A stretch of 49,940 bases of DNA from an uncultured Coriobacteriaceae bacterium. Its GTDB lineage: Bacteria > Actinomycetota > Coriobacteriia > Coriobacteriales > Eggerthellaceae. The stretch lies in contig CACZAR010000003.1 in NCBI GenBank assembly GCA_902779135.1, positions 1-49,940 on the forward strand, given 5' to 3'. Of the stretch, positions 36,105 through 45,000 are shown in pieces. Position 1 is the stretch's first letter; the number at the start of each line of letters is the position of its first letter. Below the pieces are notes generated by a model. The model searched no databases, was not told the origin of the DNA, and worked only from the letters and a program-made list of their open reading frames with translations. The translations under genes were made by a program, and so were the position numbers.

Positions 36105-36110
36105 TATAAT
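36105..36110 (+). promoter_or_regulatory. -10 box of the lipoprotein/pilus operon
   Basis: TATAAT within AACGCTATAATGCGAC, 40 bp upstream of the lipoprotein GTG. -35 not obvious. The 240-bp divergent gap (35911-36149) otherwise shows only the LytTR upstream motifs. Confidence 0.6.
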
Positions 36111-36149
36111 GCGACAAATAGACGACATTCGCGCCGAAGGAGCAATCGG

Positions 36150-37094
36150 GTGAAGGCGAACGCAGCACATGCGCTGAAACGCACATCGGCAGTGCTTGCC
36201 TGCTCGTTGCTTTGCGCGTTCGTTCTCTTGGCCTTACCTGCCTGCGGTGGCGGCGGGGGTGCAAAAATCGCCCTTCCTTCCTTGGGCGAGTCGACCGCGA
36301 CGGGGGCGGACTTCATCCAGCCAGCCGAGGTCTGGGTTCCGCCCGCCGAGGCCTGGGGCATCGATACGTCCGGCGTTTACGACGGATGGGTCTGCGCGGC
36401 CGCCGAAAGCGGGTCGCGCATGAAATTCCAGGTCGTTTGTGGTGACATGACCTACAACTACGACCTGCCCAACGACGGCACGCCCACGTTGTATCCCATC
36501 AACATGGGAAATGGCTACTACCAGTTCCGCATCATGATGAACACCGAGGGCAACAGCTACGTCGAGTACTACTGGGCAGACGCATACGTAGAGCTTTCGA
36601 GCGAGTTCGCGCCGTTCTTGATTCCCAACCAGTTCTGCAGCTACGTGCCGTCGAGCGCATGCGTGGAAAAGGCGAGGGAGCTGACCAACGACGCCACGAA
36701 CCAGGGCGAAGCTGTCCGCAACATCTGCGAGTTCGTGGCCAGGAACACGAGCTACGATAAGGCCAAGGCCGAAAAGCTGGCCAACGAAAGCGGCTACGTC
36801 CCCAACCCCGACGAGACGCTTGCGACCGGTAGGGGAATTTGCTTCGACTACGCTTCGCTTTCCGCCGCCATGCTGCGAAGCATGGGCTTGCCGGCGAAAG
36901 TCGTCACCGGCTACGTGGGCGAGGAGAACCTCTACCACGCCTGGATCATGGTCTACATTGACGGAACATGGGAGACCGCTGTGTTTTCGGTGACGCCCAA
37001 CAACTGGTCGCGCTGCGATGTGACGTTCGCTTCAACCGGCGCCACGAAGTATTCAGGCAGCGGAACAAGTTATACTGATAGGTACACGTACTGA
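36150..37094 (+). CDS. Transglutaminase-like lipoprotein
   Basis: 314 residues from the GTG at 36150, chosen because GAAGGAG lies seven bases upstream; the frame is open from 36006 without a site. Signal peptide with lipobox LALPAC (Cys32), then a Gly linker. The transglutaminase-like core (about 195-295) has Cys231 in TGRGICFDYASL, His263 in YHAWIMVYIDG and Asp290 in RCDVTFAST, the canonical Cys-His-Asp triad spacing. Such secreted domains act as proteases or cross-linking enzymes. The N-terminal domain (about 60-190) is not recognised. It is the first gene of the rightward run into the pilus-like cluster, 47 bp before the GspF gene, so it may act on pilus or surface proteins (inference). 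Confidence 0.88.
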   Translation: MKANAAHALKRTSAVLACSLLCAFVLLALPACGGGGGAKIALPSLGESTATGADFIQPAEVWVPPAEAWGIDTSGVYDGWVCAAAESGSRMKFQVVCGDMTYNYDLPNDGTPTLYPINMGNGYYQFRIMMNTEGNSYVEYYWADAYVELSSEFAPFLIPNQFCSYVPSSACVEKARELTNDATNQGEAVRNICEFVARNTSYDKAKAEKLANESGYVPNPDETLATGRGICFDYASLSAAMLRSMGLPAKVVTGYVGEENLYHAWIMVYIDGTWETAVFSVTPNNWSRCDVTFASTGATKYSGSGTSYTDRYTY

Positions 37095-37141
37095 CGCGTG
37101 CTGCGCGTCACGTGAAACGCGAGATCGCGAGGGAGAGACAT

Positions 37142-38194
37142 ATGGCAGAGAAGCAGCTCGAGAGCAGTGCGCTGAGCGCGTTCTTCGGAAGCATCGCGAC
37201 CATGTTGTCGGCTGGCATCCAGACCGACGAAGCGGCGCTCATGTTGTCCGAGAATCGCGAGAACTCACGCTTCCAAGAAGTCTGCAATATCGTTTACAAA
37301 CGCGTGGTCGAAGGCGGTTCGCTTGCCGATGCCATGAGGGAGAGCGAGGGCTTCCCGTCCTACGCGGTCAACATGGTTCGCACCGGCGAGCAATCGGGTC
37401 ACCTCGAGCAGGTGCTGCGCAACCTCGAGATGTACTACGACGAGGAAAGCCGCATGTTTGAAAAGCTGCGCAGCTCGATGGGCTATCCGGCCGCGTTGCT
37501 GGTCATCATGGCCGCCATCCTGGCGTTCACCGTGCTGGTCATCTTGCCGGTGTTCCAGGGCGTGTACGCGAACATGGCCGGTTCGCTTGCTGCCGGCTCG
37601 GCCTCGAGTGTGGGCCTGTCGAGCGTGATTGGCACGGTTGCGCTTGTGGTGACCCTCGCTTTGGCCATCGTTGCCCTGTGGCTGACGGGGAAGACCCGCT
37701 CGGCAGGTGGGCGCCAGTCGCTGATGGAGCTGTTCGAGCGGTTCCCGGGCATCAGGGGCGCTATGTACCAGCTGTCGCTCTCACGGTTCACGGCCGCACT
37801 GGCCACCTACGTTTCTTCTGGCATAACCAACGAGGACGCAATGGAGCGTGCCATCGAGACGGTTGACAACGACAAGCTCAAAGCGCGCTTGCAAAAGGCG
37901 GTTAAGAGCATGGTCGACCTCGACAATCCGCGCAGCCTCACGCAGGCCATCAGCGAAAACGACATTTTCGAGCCGCTGTATGCCCGCCTGCTCAACGTGG
38001 GCATGCGCTCGGGCAGCACCGAGGAGACGCTTGCTCAGCTGTCCAACACGTTCTTCGACGATGCGGTCCTGCAGATCGACCGCGTGCTCGACAGGGTGGA
38101 ACCCGTGCTGGCAGCATTTTTGACCATTGCGGTGGGCGCAACGCTCATAGCGGTGATGCTCCCGCTCATCGGCATAATGGGTTCGATTGGCTAG
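37142..38194 (+). CDS. Type II secretion/type IV pilus inner-membrane platform protein (GspF/PilC)
   Basis: 350 residues from the ATG at 37142, preceded by GAGGGAGAGA. Two T2SSF domains. The first (about 5-130) begins LSAFFGSIATMLSAGIQTDEAALML and ends near MRTGEQSGHLEQVL-type sequence (here VRTGEQSGHLEQVLRNLE). Membrane helices: ALLVIMAAILAFTVLVILPVF, GTVALVVTLALAIVALWLTG and FLTIAVGATLIAVMLPLIGIM. The second domain repeats the pattern (LSRFTAALATYVSSGITNEDAMERA ... GMRSGSTEETLAQLS). It forms the platform on which the ATPase acts. Shorter than PilC of Proteobacteria (about 400). Confidence 0.93.
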   Translation: MAEKQLESSALSAFFGSIATMLSAGIQTDEAALMLSENRENSRFQEVCNIVYKRVVEGGSLADAMRESEGFPSYAVNMVRTGEQSGHLEQVLRNLEMYYDEESRMFEKLRSSMGYPAALLVIMAAILAFTVLVILPVFQGVYANMAGSLAAGSASSVGLSSVIGTVALVVTLALAIVALWLTGKTRSAGGRQSLMELFERFPGIRGAMYQLSLSRFTAALATYVSSGITNEDAMERAIETVDNDKLKARLQKAVKSMVDLDNPRSLTQAISENDIFEPLYARLLNVGMRSGSTEETLAQLSNTFFDDAVLQIDRVLDRVEPVLAAFLTIAVGATLIAVMLPLIGIMGSIG

Positions 38195-38209
38195 CGGCTG
38201 GAGGGCAGT

Positions 38210-38536
38210 TTGTACCACGAGGTCACATACGCAGAGATCGCGCGCCGCAAGCGCATGCGCATCATCTTGGCCGTGGTGGTCGTCTTCTTGTGCGCCAATA
38301 TCGCGTTGGCAGCGTTCCTTTCCGCCAACGTTTCCCGCAAGCAGGCGGCGGTGTCGGTGCGCGAAGCGGTCATCACCGCATCCGTGCAATGTGCAGCGGT
38401 CGAAGGGTCATACCCCTCGTCGCTTTCGCATCTTGAGAGTCACTACGGCCTGGTCATCAACCATGACGACTACATCGTCAACTACGAATGGCTCGCCGAC
38501 AACGTTCCTCCCAGCGTGACGGTGGTGCCACGATGA
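38210..38536 (+). CDS. Small single-TM pilus-cluster protein, unknown
   Basis: 108 residues, starts at TTG (38210) with GGAGGG upstream, 15 bp after the GspF gene. A basic cytoplasmic start (EIARRKRMR), one membrane helix (about 17-36: IILAVVVVFLCANIALAAFL) and an outer domain of about 65 residues with a CAAVEGSYPSSLSHLESHYGL segment, quoted to 20 here. That segment is reminiscent of type II pseudopilins (AxxxYPxxLxxLxxxYGL), but no Gly/Glu prepilin cleavage motif exists. Its stop overlaps the next start. Confidence 0.75.
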   Translation: MYHEVTYAEIARRKRMRIILAVVVVFLCANIALAAFLSANVSRKQAAVSVREAVITASVQCAAVEGSYPSSLSHLESHYGLVINHDDYIVNYEWLADNVPPSVTVVPR

Positions 38537-39174
38537 GCGAGATGGACGTCATGTACGAGATGGATGCGGCGAACGAGCAGTTCGACATCGATTATGCGAT
38601 CGTTCAGGCCTTCGAGCGCTCCAAGCGCGAAGAGCGGAAGGCCGGCTCGGGTCGCACGTTTACCGTCATTCTCATGGCGGTGTTCTTCGTCGTGTTGATG
38701 GTGGGGCTGGCGACAGGCGTGACCATTTATCAAAAAGTTGCTGCTGCTCAAAACCAGACGAACGCCCTGCACATGCAATCAGGGCTTTTGACCAATACCG
38801 TCCATGTGAACGATGCCGCCGATACGGTGTCGATGGGCGTTGGCCCCGAGGGCGATGCGCTGGTGCTGGTCGAGCACCTCGATTCGGGCACATTCGAGAC
38901 GCGCATCTACCACTACCGGGGGGCCATCGTTCAGGAATATGCGATTGCGGATCGTCCTTACAATCCCGCCAATGCGATCGAACTCGTCGAATCCGAGGTT
39001 TTCGAGTTCTCGTATTCGGATGGCCTGCTTACGTTCATGACGGACCAGGGTGCGTTCGACGTAGCGTTGCGTAGCGCACAGAGCGGATCGCCGCACATCG
39101 AGAGCTCAGGCGCTGAATTCATGGCCCAGGCCAACGCAACGGCCGATGACAAGAAGGCGAAGGGGGGTGCCTGA
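38533..39174 (+). CDS. DUF4860-like single-TM protein of the pilus cluster
   Basis: 213 residues from the ATG at 38533, overlapping the previous stop as ATGA; open frame begins earlier at 38488. Cytoplasmic acidic/basic start, one helix (about 42-62: TFTVILMAVFFVVLMVGLAT), then an outer domain: GLLTNTVHVNDAADTVSMG, ALVLVEHLDSGTFETRIYHYRG and FSYSDGLLTFMTDQGAFDVAL. This resembles DUF4860 proteins from pilus loci of Coriobacteriia and clostridia; the match is from memory. Probably a minor pseudopilin-like component. Confidence 0.75.
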   Translation: MSEMDVMYEMDAANEQFDIDYAIVQAFERSKREERKAGSGRTFTVILMAVFFVVLMVGLATGVTIYQKVAAAQNQTNALHMQSGLLTNTVHVNDAADTVSMGVGPEGDALVLVEHLDSGTFETRIYHYRGAIVQEYAIADRPYNPANAIELVESEVFEFSYSDGLLTFMTDQGAFDVALRSAQSGSPHIESSGAEFMAQANATADDKKAKGGA

Positions 39175-39602
39175 TGAGCATAGACCTCGCCAATCATCAA
39201 AGGTCGCGCACTGGGCGCCCGCTGTGGTCGGGGACGGCGTTCCTCGTTGAGGCGCTGTTGTTGCTGGTTTTCCTTGCCGCCTCGCTTGCCGTGTTCGCGC
39301 AGCTGTTCGCTGTGGCGGCTGACAAGACCGCTGAAAGCGACAGGTTGTCCCGCGCGGTTGCCGCGGCCGATAACGTGGCTGAGCAGTTTGCAGCCAATCC
39401 TCATGCCGTCAGCGCTGTGAAAGAGGTCGACGATCTTGTCGTCGTGTGCGATATGGTCGACGAACCGCATGACGGTGGCACTCTGCACAAAGCCACCATC
39501 ACGGTGTACGAACGCAACACCGCCGATTCAACCGGTTCGGTAAGCACAGGCGACTCCGTTTTCAGCGTGTCGACCGCACGTTACGAGAGCGAGGTGGAGT
39601 GA
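39174..39602 (+). CDS. Pilin-like protein of the pilus cluster
   Basis: 142 residues; the ATG shares one base with the previous stop and GGGGGGTG precedes it. Hydrophilic leader ending in RPLWSG, then TAFLVEALLLLVFLAASLAVF: a Gly followed by a hydrophobic helix with Glu at +6, close to the type IV prepilin pattern (Glu at +5). The outer domain is short (about 85 residues), acidic, with no Cys pair except one Cys. A minor pilin or pseudopilin is likely; cleavage would need a prepilin peptidase, not encoded in the window. Confidence 0.75.
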   Translation: MSIDLANHQRSRTGRPLWSGTAFLVEALLLLVFLAASLAVFAQLFAVAADKTAESDRLSRAVAAADNVAEQFAANPHAVSAVKEVDDLVVVCDMVDEPHDGGTLHKATITVYERNTADSTGSVSTGDSVFSVSTARYESEVE

Positions 39603-40123
39603 TGAACCAGACACCTGTTCAGGCACTGCCCCCTGTCTCGCGTGAGGAGAACGTGCGCATCGGTCCCGTTTCGGTGTTCACGCTGATAGTCATCATCTGC
39701 TTGGCTGTGCTGGCTGTGCTGACCATCTCGACCGCCAACGCATCGCTGGTGCTCTCGCAGCGCCAGGCGGTCGCTGCTCAAGAGCTCTATCTCGACGAAA
39801 CCGCTGCACAGGTGTTCCTCGCCGAAGTCGACGACCGGCTAGCTCCGTTGCGCGCGGGTGGAAGCGCCGATGCCATGAGTCTGCTCGAAGCCGATTTGGT
39901 GCCGATGCGCAACGCCACGCAAGACGCCGTAGGCGGCCAGGTTGAGGTTTTGACGAACGTGTCCGGCCAGCAAATCAATGCCGAATTCTCGTGTGCGAAC
40001 GGGCGCACGCTGAAGATAGTTGTCACCGTACTTCCCGACGGCACCTACCGTATCGACAGGTGGAAGATGACAGCCGTCGTGAACGAAGAACAAACAATGG
40101 GTAACCTCTATACAGGCGCATAG
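39602..40123 (+). CDS. Single-TM pilus-cluster protein
   Basis: 173 residues, ATG at 39602 overlapping the previous stop (TGATG) with GAGGTGGAG upstream. Cytoplasmic start of about 22 residues (EENVRIGPVS), helix VFTLIVIICLAVLAVLTIST, then an outer domain with a helical stretch (ASLVLSQRQAVAAQELYLDE) and a C-terminal sheet-like part (TLKIVVTVLPDGTYRIDRWK). No prepilin Glu. Possibly a PilO/GspL-like or pseudopilin-like assembly component; not recognised. It ends 15 bp before pilT. Confidence 0.75.
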   Translation: MNQTPVQALPPVSREENVRIGPVSVFTLIVIICLAVLAVLTISTANASLVLSQRQAVAAQELYLDETAAQVFLAEVDDRLAPLRAGGSADAMSLLEADLVPMRNATQDAVGGQVEVLTNVSGQQINAEFSCANGRTLKIVVTVLPDGTYRIDRWKMTAVVNEEQTMGNLYTGA

Positions 40124-40138
40124 CGAAAGAAGGGGAAC

Positions 40139-41215
40139 ATGGAACTGCAACCGTTGCTTAAGGAAATGATCGACGCCAGGGCCTCCGACATCTTCGTCGT
40201 TGCCGGCCGACCGCTCACGTATTCTGCCGGCGGCAGCTTGAAGCAGCTTGGCGACAAGGCGCTCATGCCCGAAGACACGACTGAGGTCGTCAAAGCCATC
40301 TATGCGCTTGCGGGCCGTGATTTCCAGCCGATGTTCGAAAATTTCAACCATGACGAGGACTTCTCGTTCGCCATTGGCGGCATAGGCCGCTTCCGCGCCA
40401 ACGTGTTCCGCCAGCGTGGTTCGTTCTCTTCGGTCATCCGCGTCATCCCCTTCGGGCTTCCCGATCCGAAGGAATACGAGATTCCCGAAGACGTGTTGTG
40501 CCTGTCGCGTCTGCAAAAGGGTCTCGTGCTGGTCACCGGACCGGCTGGGTCGGGCAAGTCCACGACGCTCGCGTGCATCGTCGACCGGCTGAACCACGAG
40601 CGCTCGGGCCACATCATCACCATGGAAGATCCCATCGAGTACGTGCATCGCCATGGCACGTGCATTGTGACGCAGCGTGAGGTGCCCACCGACGTCGCGA
40701 CGTATGCCGAGGCGTTGCGCTCTGCTTTGCGCCAGGCGCCTGACATCATCCTGCTCGGCGAGATGCGCGACCCCGAGACGGTCGCCACTGCCATGACCGC
40801 TGCTGAAATGGCTCAGCTGCTGTTCTCGACGCTGCATACCACCAGTGCTTCCGGCACAGTCGACCGCATCGTCGCCACGTTCCCCGCTGTGCAGCAGCAC
40901 CAGATTCGCATCCAGCTGTCGCTCGTGCTTCAGGCAATCGTCTGCCAGCAGCTGGTGCCGACGGTTGACGGTGGACAGACGCCCGCATTCGAGATCATGA
41001 TCAGCAACCCGGCCATCCGCAACCTGATCCGCGAGCGCAAGACACACCAGATCGACTCGGTCATTGCAGCCGGATCCGATGCAGGCATGCGCACCATGGA
41101 CCAGAGCCTGTTCCAGCTGTGCAAGGAAGGCCGCATCACCGCCGAGACTGCCTTGCGTTTCTCGATTCACGAAGAGGCGCTCGAACGCCGCCTCGAGGTG
41201 GAAGGCTTGATGTAA
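40139..41215 (+). CDS. pilT: Type IV pilus retraction ATPase PilT
   Basis: 358 residues; AAGGGG lies before the ATG. Secretion ATPase: Walker A TGPAGSGKSTTLA (about 133-145), Asp box MEDPIEYVH (162-170), Walker B ILLGEMRDPET (204-214), His box LHTTSA (232-237), and the PilT-specific AIRNLIRE (292-299), followed by RKTHQIDSVI. Arginine-rich FRANVFRQRGSFSSVIR near 86-101. This marks a retraction-type rather than extension-type (PilB) ATPase. No PilB is encoded in the window; either one lies elsewhere or this ATPase alone drives the short cluster. Length is normal for PilT. Confidence 0.93.
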   Translation: MELQPLLKEMIDARASDIFVVAGRPLTYSAGGSLKQLGDKALMPEDTTEVVKAIYALAGRDFQPMFENFNHDEDFSFAIGGIGRFRANVFRQRGSFSSVIRVIPFGLPDPKEYEIPEDVLCLSRLQKGLVLVTGPAGSGKSTTLACIVDRLNHERSGHIITMEDPIEYVHRHGTCIVTQREVPTDVATYAEALRSALRQAPDIILLGEMRDPETVATAMTAAEMAQLLFSTLHTTSASGTVDRIVATFPAVQQHQIRIQLSLVLQAIVCQQLVPTVDGGQTPAFEIMISNPAIRNLIRERKTHQIDSVIAAGSDAGMRTMDQSLFQLCKEGRITAETALRFSIHEEALERRLEVEGLM

Positions 41216-41247
41216 AAAAACGACGGCCTGGGGCTTCCCAGGCCGTC
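41214..41247 (-). terminator. Terminator of the unknown gene 41269-41817, shared with pilT
   Basis: GACGGCCTGGG-GCTT-CCCAGGCCGTC stem (41222-41247). On the minus strand it is followed by seven T that overlap the pilT stop. On the plus strand only GGAATTTAT follows, a weaker end for the pilus operon. Confidence 0.9.
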
Positions 41248-41268
41248 GGAATTTATGCCCGCAATCGA

Positions 41269-41817
41269 CTACGCCTTGGCGCGTTTCAGATAGTTGCGCA
41301 GCTGCTTGATGTCCTTGAGCGTCAAGCGGCCAAGGTCGGCGTGGTTAAAGAACATGGTGACGTTTGCCGCATCGAACCCGCATGCTTGTGCTGCCTCGAT
41401 GGGCGAGATTCCCTTTTTCAGCTGAGCCTGCCGCGCCTCTTCCCATATCTCGCGCTTTTGCGATGCCGCCCGTTCGGGCGCATAGTAAGCGTCGGCGTAG
41501 CGGGCAAGAAAGCTCCAATACGCTGGGTCGAGCGACATCATCGGCGTGCCGCGCAAGGCGAGTTTTTCAGCGCTGCGCCCGTCGAGTATCGACAGCACGC
41601 CCTCGTATTCCTTGCGGGTCGATTTGTCCCACACCAACTCGAGCAGCTTTTCAATGCGTCCGGTCTCGTTAGCGTACAGCAGCAATGCAGCTGCTAGTCT
41701 GTCGGGCGAGTTGGGGCGCTGTGCTTGGGCGGCTAGCTTGCGGAAATTGAACGTTTCCGACTTGGAGATACGCATGACTTCGCGTTTGATCCATCTGTCG
41801 AACGTCGGCCGTCGCAT
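41269..41817 (-). CDS. Unrecognised protein, possibly helix-turn-helix
   Basis: 182 residues; GAGG eight bases before the ATG. No signal or membrane segment; mostly helical and basic. N-terminal RRPTFDRWIKREVMRISKSETFNF and a C-terminal stretch (about 138-180: KKGISPIEAAQACGFDAANV, then DLGRLTLKDIKQLRNYLKRAK) that looks like a helix-turn-helix or a helical protein-interaction repeat. It stands alone between the convergent pilus operon and the divergent giant surface gene, 245 bp from the latter, so a regulatory role for that gene is possible. I do not recognise the family. Confidence 0.7.
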   Translation of the reverse strand: MRRPTFDRWIKREVMRISKSETFNFRKLAAQAQRPNSPDRLAAALLLYANETGRIEKLLELVWDKSTRKEYEGVLSILDGRSAEKLALRGTPMMSLDPAYWSFLARYADAYYAPERAASQKREIWEEARQAQLKKGISPIEAAQACGFDAANVTMFFNHADLGRLTLKDIKQLRNYLKRAKA

Positions 41818-41936
41818 GCACTTCCTCGTTTGTAATCAAAACGAACTTCTTGTGAAATGATACACGTAAAGTTCGGTTGTCGGTGTGACGAGTTTAGTAG
41901 TGCGTCGATTTGCCAACATCTAGGTCCGAAAAAGGG

Positions 41937-41949
41937 ACAATTTCGGCAA
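41937..41949 (+). promoter_or_regulatory. Shared upstream element, copy 3 (ACAATTTCGGCAA)
   Basis: 12 of 13 bases match ACAATTTCGCCAA of copies 1 and 2, on the sense strand 113 bp before the second giant surface gene. Confidence 0.5.
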
Positions 41950-41991
41950 AACACCAGAACAGAGCGGAAAAGCACTAGAGTGTAACGTTGA

Positions 41992-42009
41992 TTGACTATG
42001 CGTAGTCAA
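41992..42009. promoter_or_regulatory. Inverted repeat before the right surface gene
   Basis: TTGACTA-TGCG-TAGTCAA, a 7-bp arm palindrome, flanked by TAACGTT on both sides (about 41982 and 42014). TTGACT could also be a -35 hexamer; no good -10 follows at 16-18 bp. Operator-like. Confidence 0.5.
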
Positions 42010-42062
42010 AGCATAACGTTCAACGGATGCAACAAGCCGCTAACGCTCAAACGGGAACGGTG

Positions 42063-45000
42063 ATGGACATGACGAACAAACTCGTTGACCGGATCATGGA
42101 AGGCGCGAAGACGCCCGAAGGCAAGATCATTGCCATACTGCTTGTGATTTGCCTGGCATTCATGTGTTGGAACGTTGGGTCGCTAACAGCGTTCGGCGGC
42201 GCGCTCAATCGGGAGGATGTGCCCGCCAGCGACGACAAGGCGGCAACCGAACAAGAGCAAGCCGTCGAGCCTGCGCCCGAGCAACAGCCCGTGGTCGAGG
42301 AAGCGCCCGTTGCGGTCGAGCAACCAGTGGTCGAGGAAACACCCGTCGCGGTCGAGCAGCCCGTGGTCGATGCTTCCCCGCAAAACGAGGAAGCGCAAGG
42401 AGAGGTTCAAGGGGAATCCCAGGAAGCATCCCAGGAGGCAGCTCAAGAGGAAACTCAGGAAGAGGCCAAAGAAGAGTCCAAGGAGGAGTCTCAGGAAGAA
42501 TCCACCATGCCCGCCCAAAGCTTCCGCAAGGTAGCAAATGGCGTTGAAGTGCGCGTCGAAGCGTCCGAGGGCGCTTTCCCTGCTGGTACCGAGATGGTCG
42601 TCACGCCTGTTTCGACCACTCAGGTCGCTGATGCTGTAAACGGCGCGATCGAGGGCGAAGCATCCGACATCATTGCTGTCGATATCACCTTCCGTTTCAA
42701 CGGTGTCGAAATCGAGCCCGAGCGCAACATCTCCGTCTCGCTGACGGCTGTCGCCATTGCGCAGGCCGACGAGGCCGAGGTCGTGCATATTGAAGACAGT
42801 GGTGCAGCGCAGGTGGTCGAGCAGGTTCCGACCGCTGCTGGCAACGAGGTGGCGTTCGTGTCCGACAAGTTCTCGGTCTACGCAATCGTCGTGAAAAACG
42901 AAGAGGGCGAAGTAATCGACGAAGTCGTTCGCTACACCTACAACTTCCAGACCGCCGAAGGTGAACCCTATCCGTTCTACAACAACGCAGGTCAGACGGT
43001 TTACAGTCAGATCGTCAAGAACGGCGATGTGCTCGAGGACGTGGGCACGCCGGCCATTCCCGACAATGCGAAATTCCAGGGTTGGTACGTTTATGACGAG
43101 GAAAGCGGCACGTGGGGTTCTAAGGTCGAGTTCGGCACGCCCATAACGACTGGCGACGAGTCGGCAACGTTCACCGTGCGGCCGTTCCTGGGCAACGTGG
43201 CCTATATCAATTTCTACCAGGATTCCGAGGGCGTGGTGCTGTTGCAGCGCAAGCAAGTCGTGCTCGACAACGGCGAAGGCACCTTCGACGTCTCGACGGT
43301 CAAGGCCCCCGACGACGCGCAGAAGGGTCTCGCATTCGTGGGCTGGTCGACAAGCCCCGATAGCAACGAGCTCATTGGCGAGGACGTCAACGACGGCAAC
43401 TCCGCAACCACTCTTGTCAAAGTCACCGCTGGCGCCGACGGCACGGCGGAGGTCTCGCTGTACCCGGTCTACAAGTCCGCCCATTGGGTGAATTTCTTCT
43501 CGGCGCCGGTTGGCAGCGGTGCGACCTACATCCCGCCTGCCTACGTGACGGTCGACCAGAAAACAACCGCGAACGCACGCCCGTCAATCACGCCGCAATG
43601 GGCTGGCTACGAATTCCAGTACTGGACCAAGACGCCGACGTTCACCGAGACGGGCTCGGGCGAAGGCGACGCGGCGGCCTACCAGATGGTGGAGTTCACC
43701 ACGCCTCCGGCTAAGTACAACTTCGACGAGGCGATGGGCAACGAGGACATCACGCTGTACGGCTATTGGCGGCCGGCCAACGCCAACTACACGGTGGTCT
43801 ACTGGCAGCAGAACGTCAACGACGACAAGACCTGGGGCGATGACCAAAAAACTTACGAGTTCTACGCCCAGAAGAACATGAGCGGGCTGGTTGGCAGCAC
43901 CGTGAAAGCCCAGGGCTCCACCCAGTCGTTCACGGGCTTCACGCTCAACCGCGCCAAGAGCGACCAGTCCGTGACGGTGACCGCCGACGGCAAGGCTGTG
44001 CTCAACCTCTACTACGATCGCAACCTCATTACCATGGTGTTCCAGTATTCTGGTGGCCCTTCCTCGTGGTACTACGAAGCTACGACGTCGGGAAGTGGCG
44101 AGCAGTACGGCTACGTCAACGGGCAGTACGTCAAGTTGACCTCCAAATCGACAACGGCAACGATCTGGACGTACAAGGCAAGTACAGGATGGTTCTCCTC
44201 CAGCGAGTACGAATACACTGGCACTCGCTACACGCGTACCAAGGTCGGATCGGGCTGGAACGCGACCTACGATTACAAGCCCACCACGAGCGAGTCGGGT
44301 ACGCAGTACGGTAACGTCGACGGTGAATGGAAGGAACTGAAGAAGAGTTCCACCAGCGTAACGACCTGGTATTACGACGGCGCCGAATATACCGGCCAGC
44401 ACTTTATCCGTAAGTCGGTGCAAGGTGACGTCTATACCGGCTTGTACGGCTCGACGCTGGCAGACCAAGGCGAGCGGTGGCCTGGTGGCATTTGGAAATA
44501 TGGCAACACCGGCATGAGCTACTTGGGCGAGTTCGTGTTGCCCGACGCAGATTCGCAGACAATCGTTTTCTCGCAAGGCTCAAACACGTCACAGAGCACC
44601 ATCGAGTTCTACCTGCAGCGCCCCGATGGCACATATAACCAGAATACGGCTGACGATGCAGGCACCGTTTCGAGTGGCGGCACGTTCTATTTCTCTGAGA
44701 AGTACGACGGCTTCAAGGTGGCGCAGTATCGCCGTTACACGACCAGCGGCTCGGCGCGCACCTACTATGACTCTGCAGGCAAGGCGGTGTCCAATCCCGA
44801 CTCCGCTTGGGCGACCGCCGTGGTCGACGGCACGACTTCGCTGTCTAACAATTTCAACCTCGAGATCCGTTACGCTCGCAAGAGCTACAACCTCAAGTTC
44901 GTCGACAGCGCGAACGGAAGTGTACTCGGCGAGTATCCGGTGGTCTACGGTGCCACTCTTGCAGATTACTACCCCTCCACCGACCCCGTCTCGACGGTGC

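Noticed and set aside
37104..37119. parS-like CGCGTCACGTGAAACG
   Set aside because: Only 12 of 16 bases match, including both outer parts wrong; it overlaps the start region of the GspF gene.
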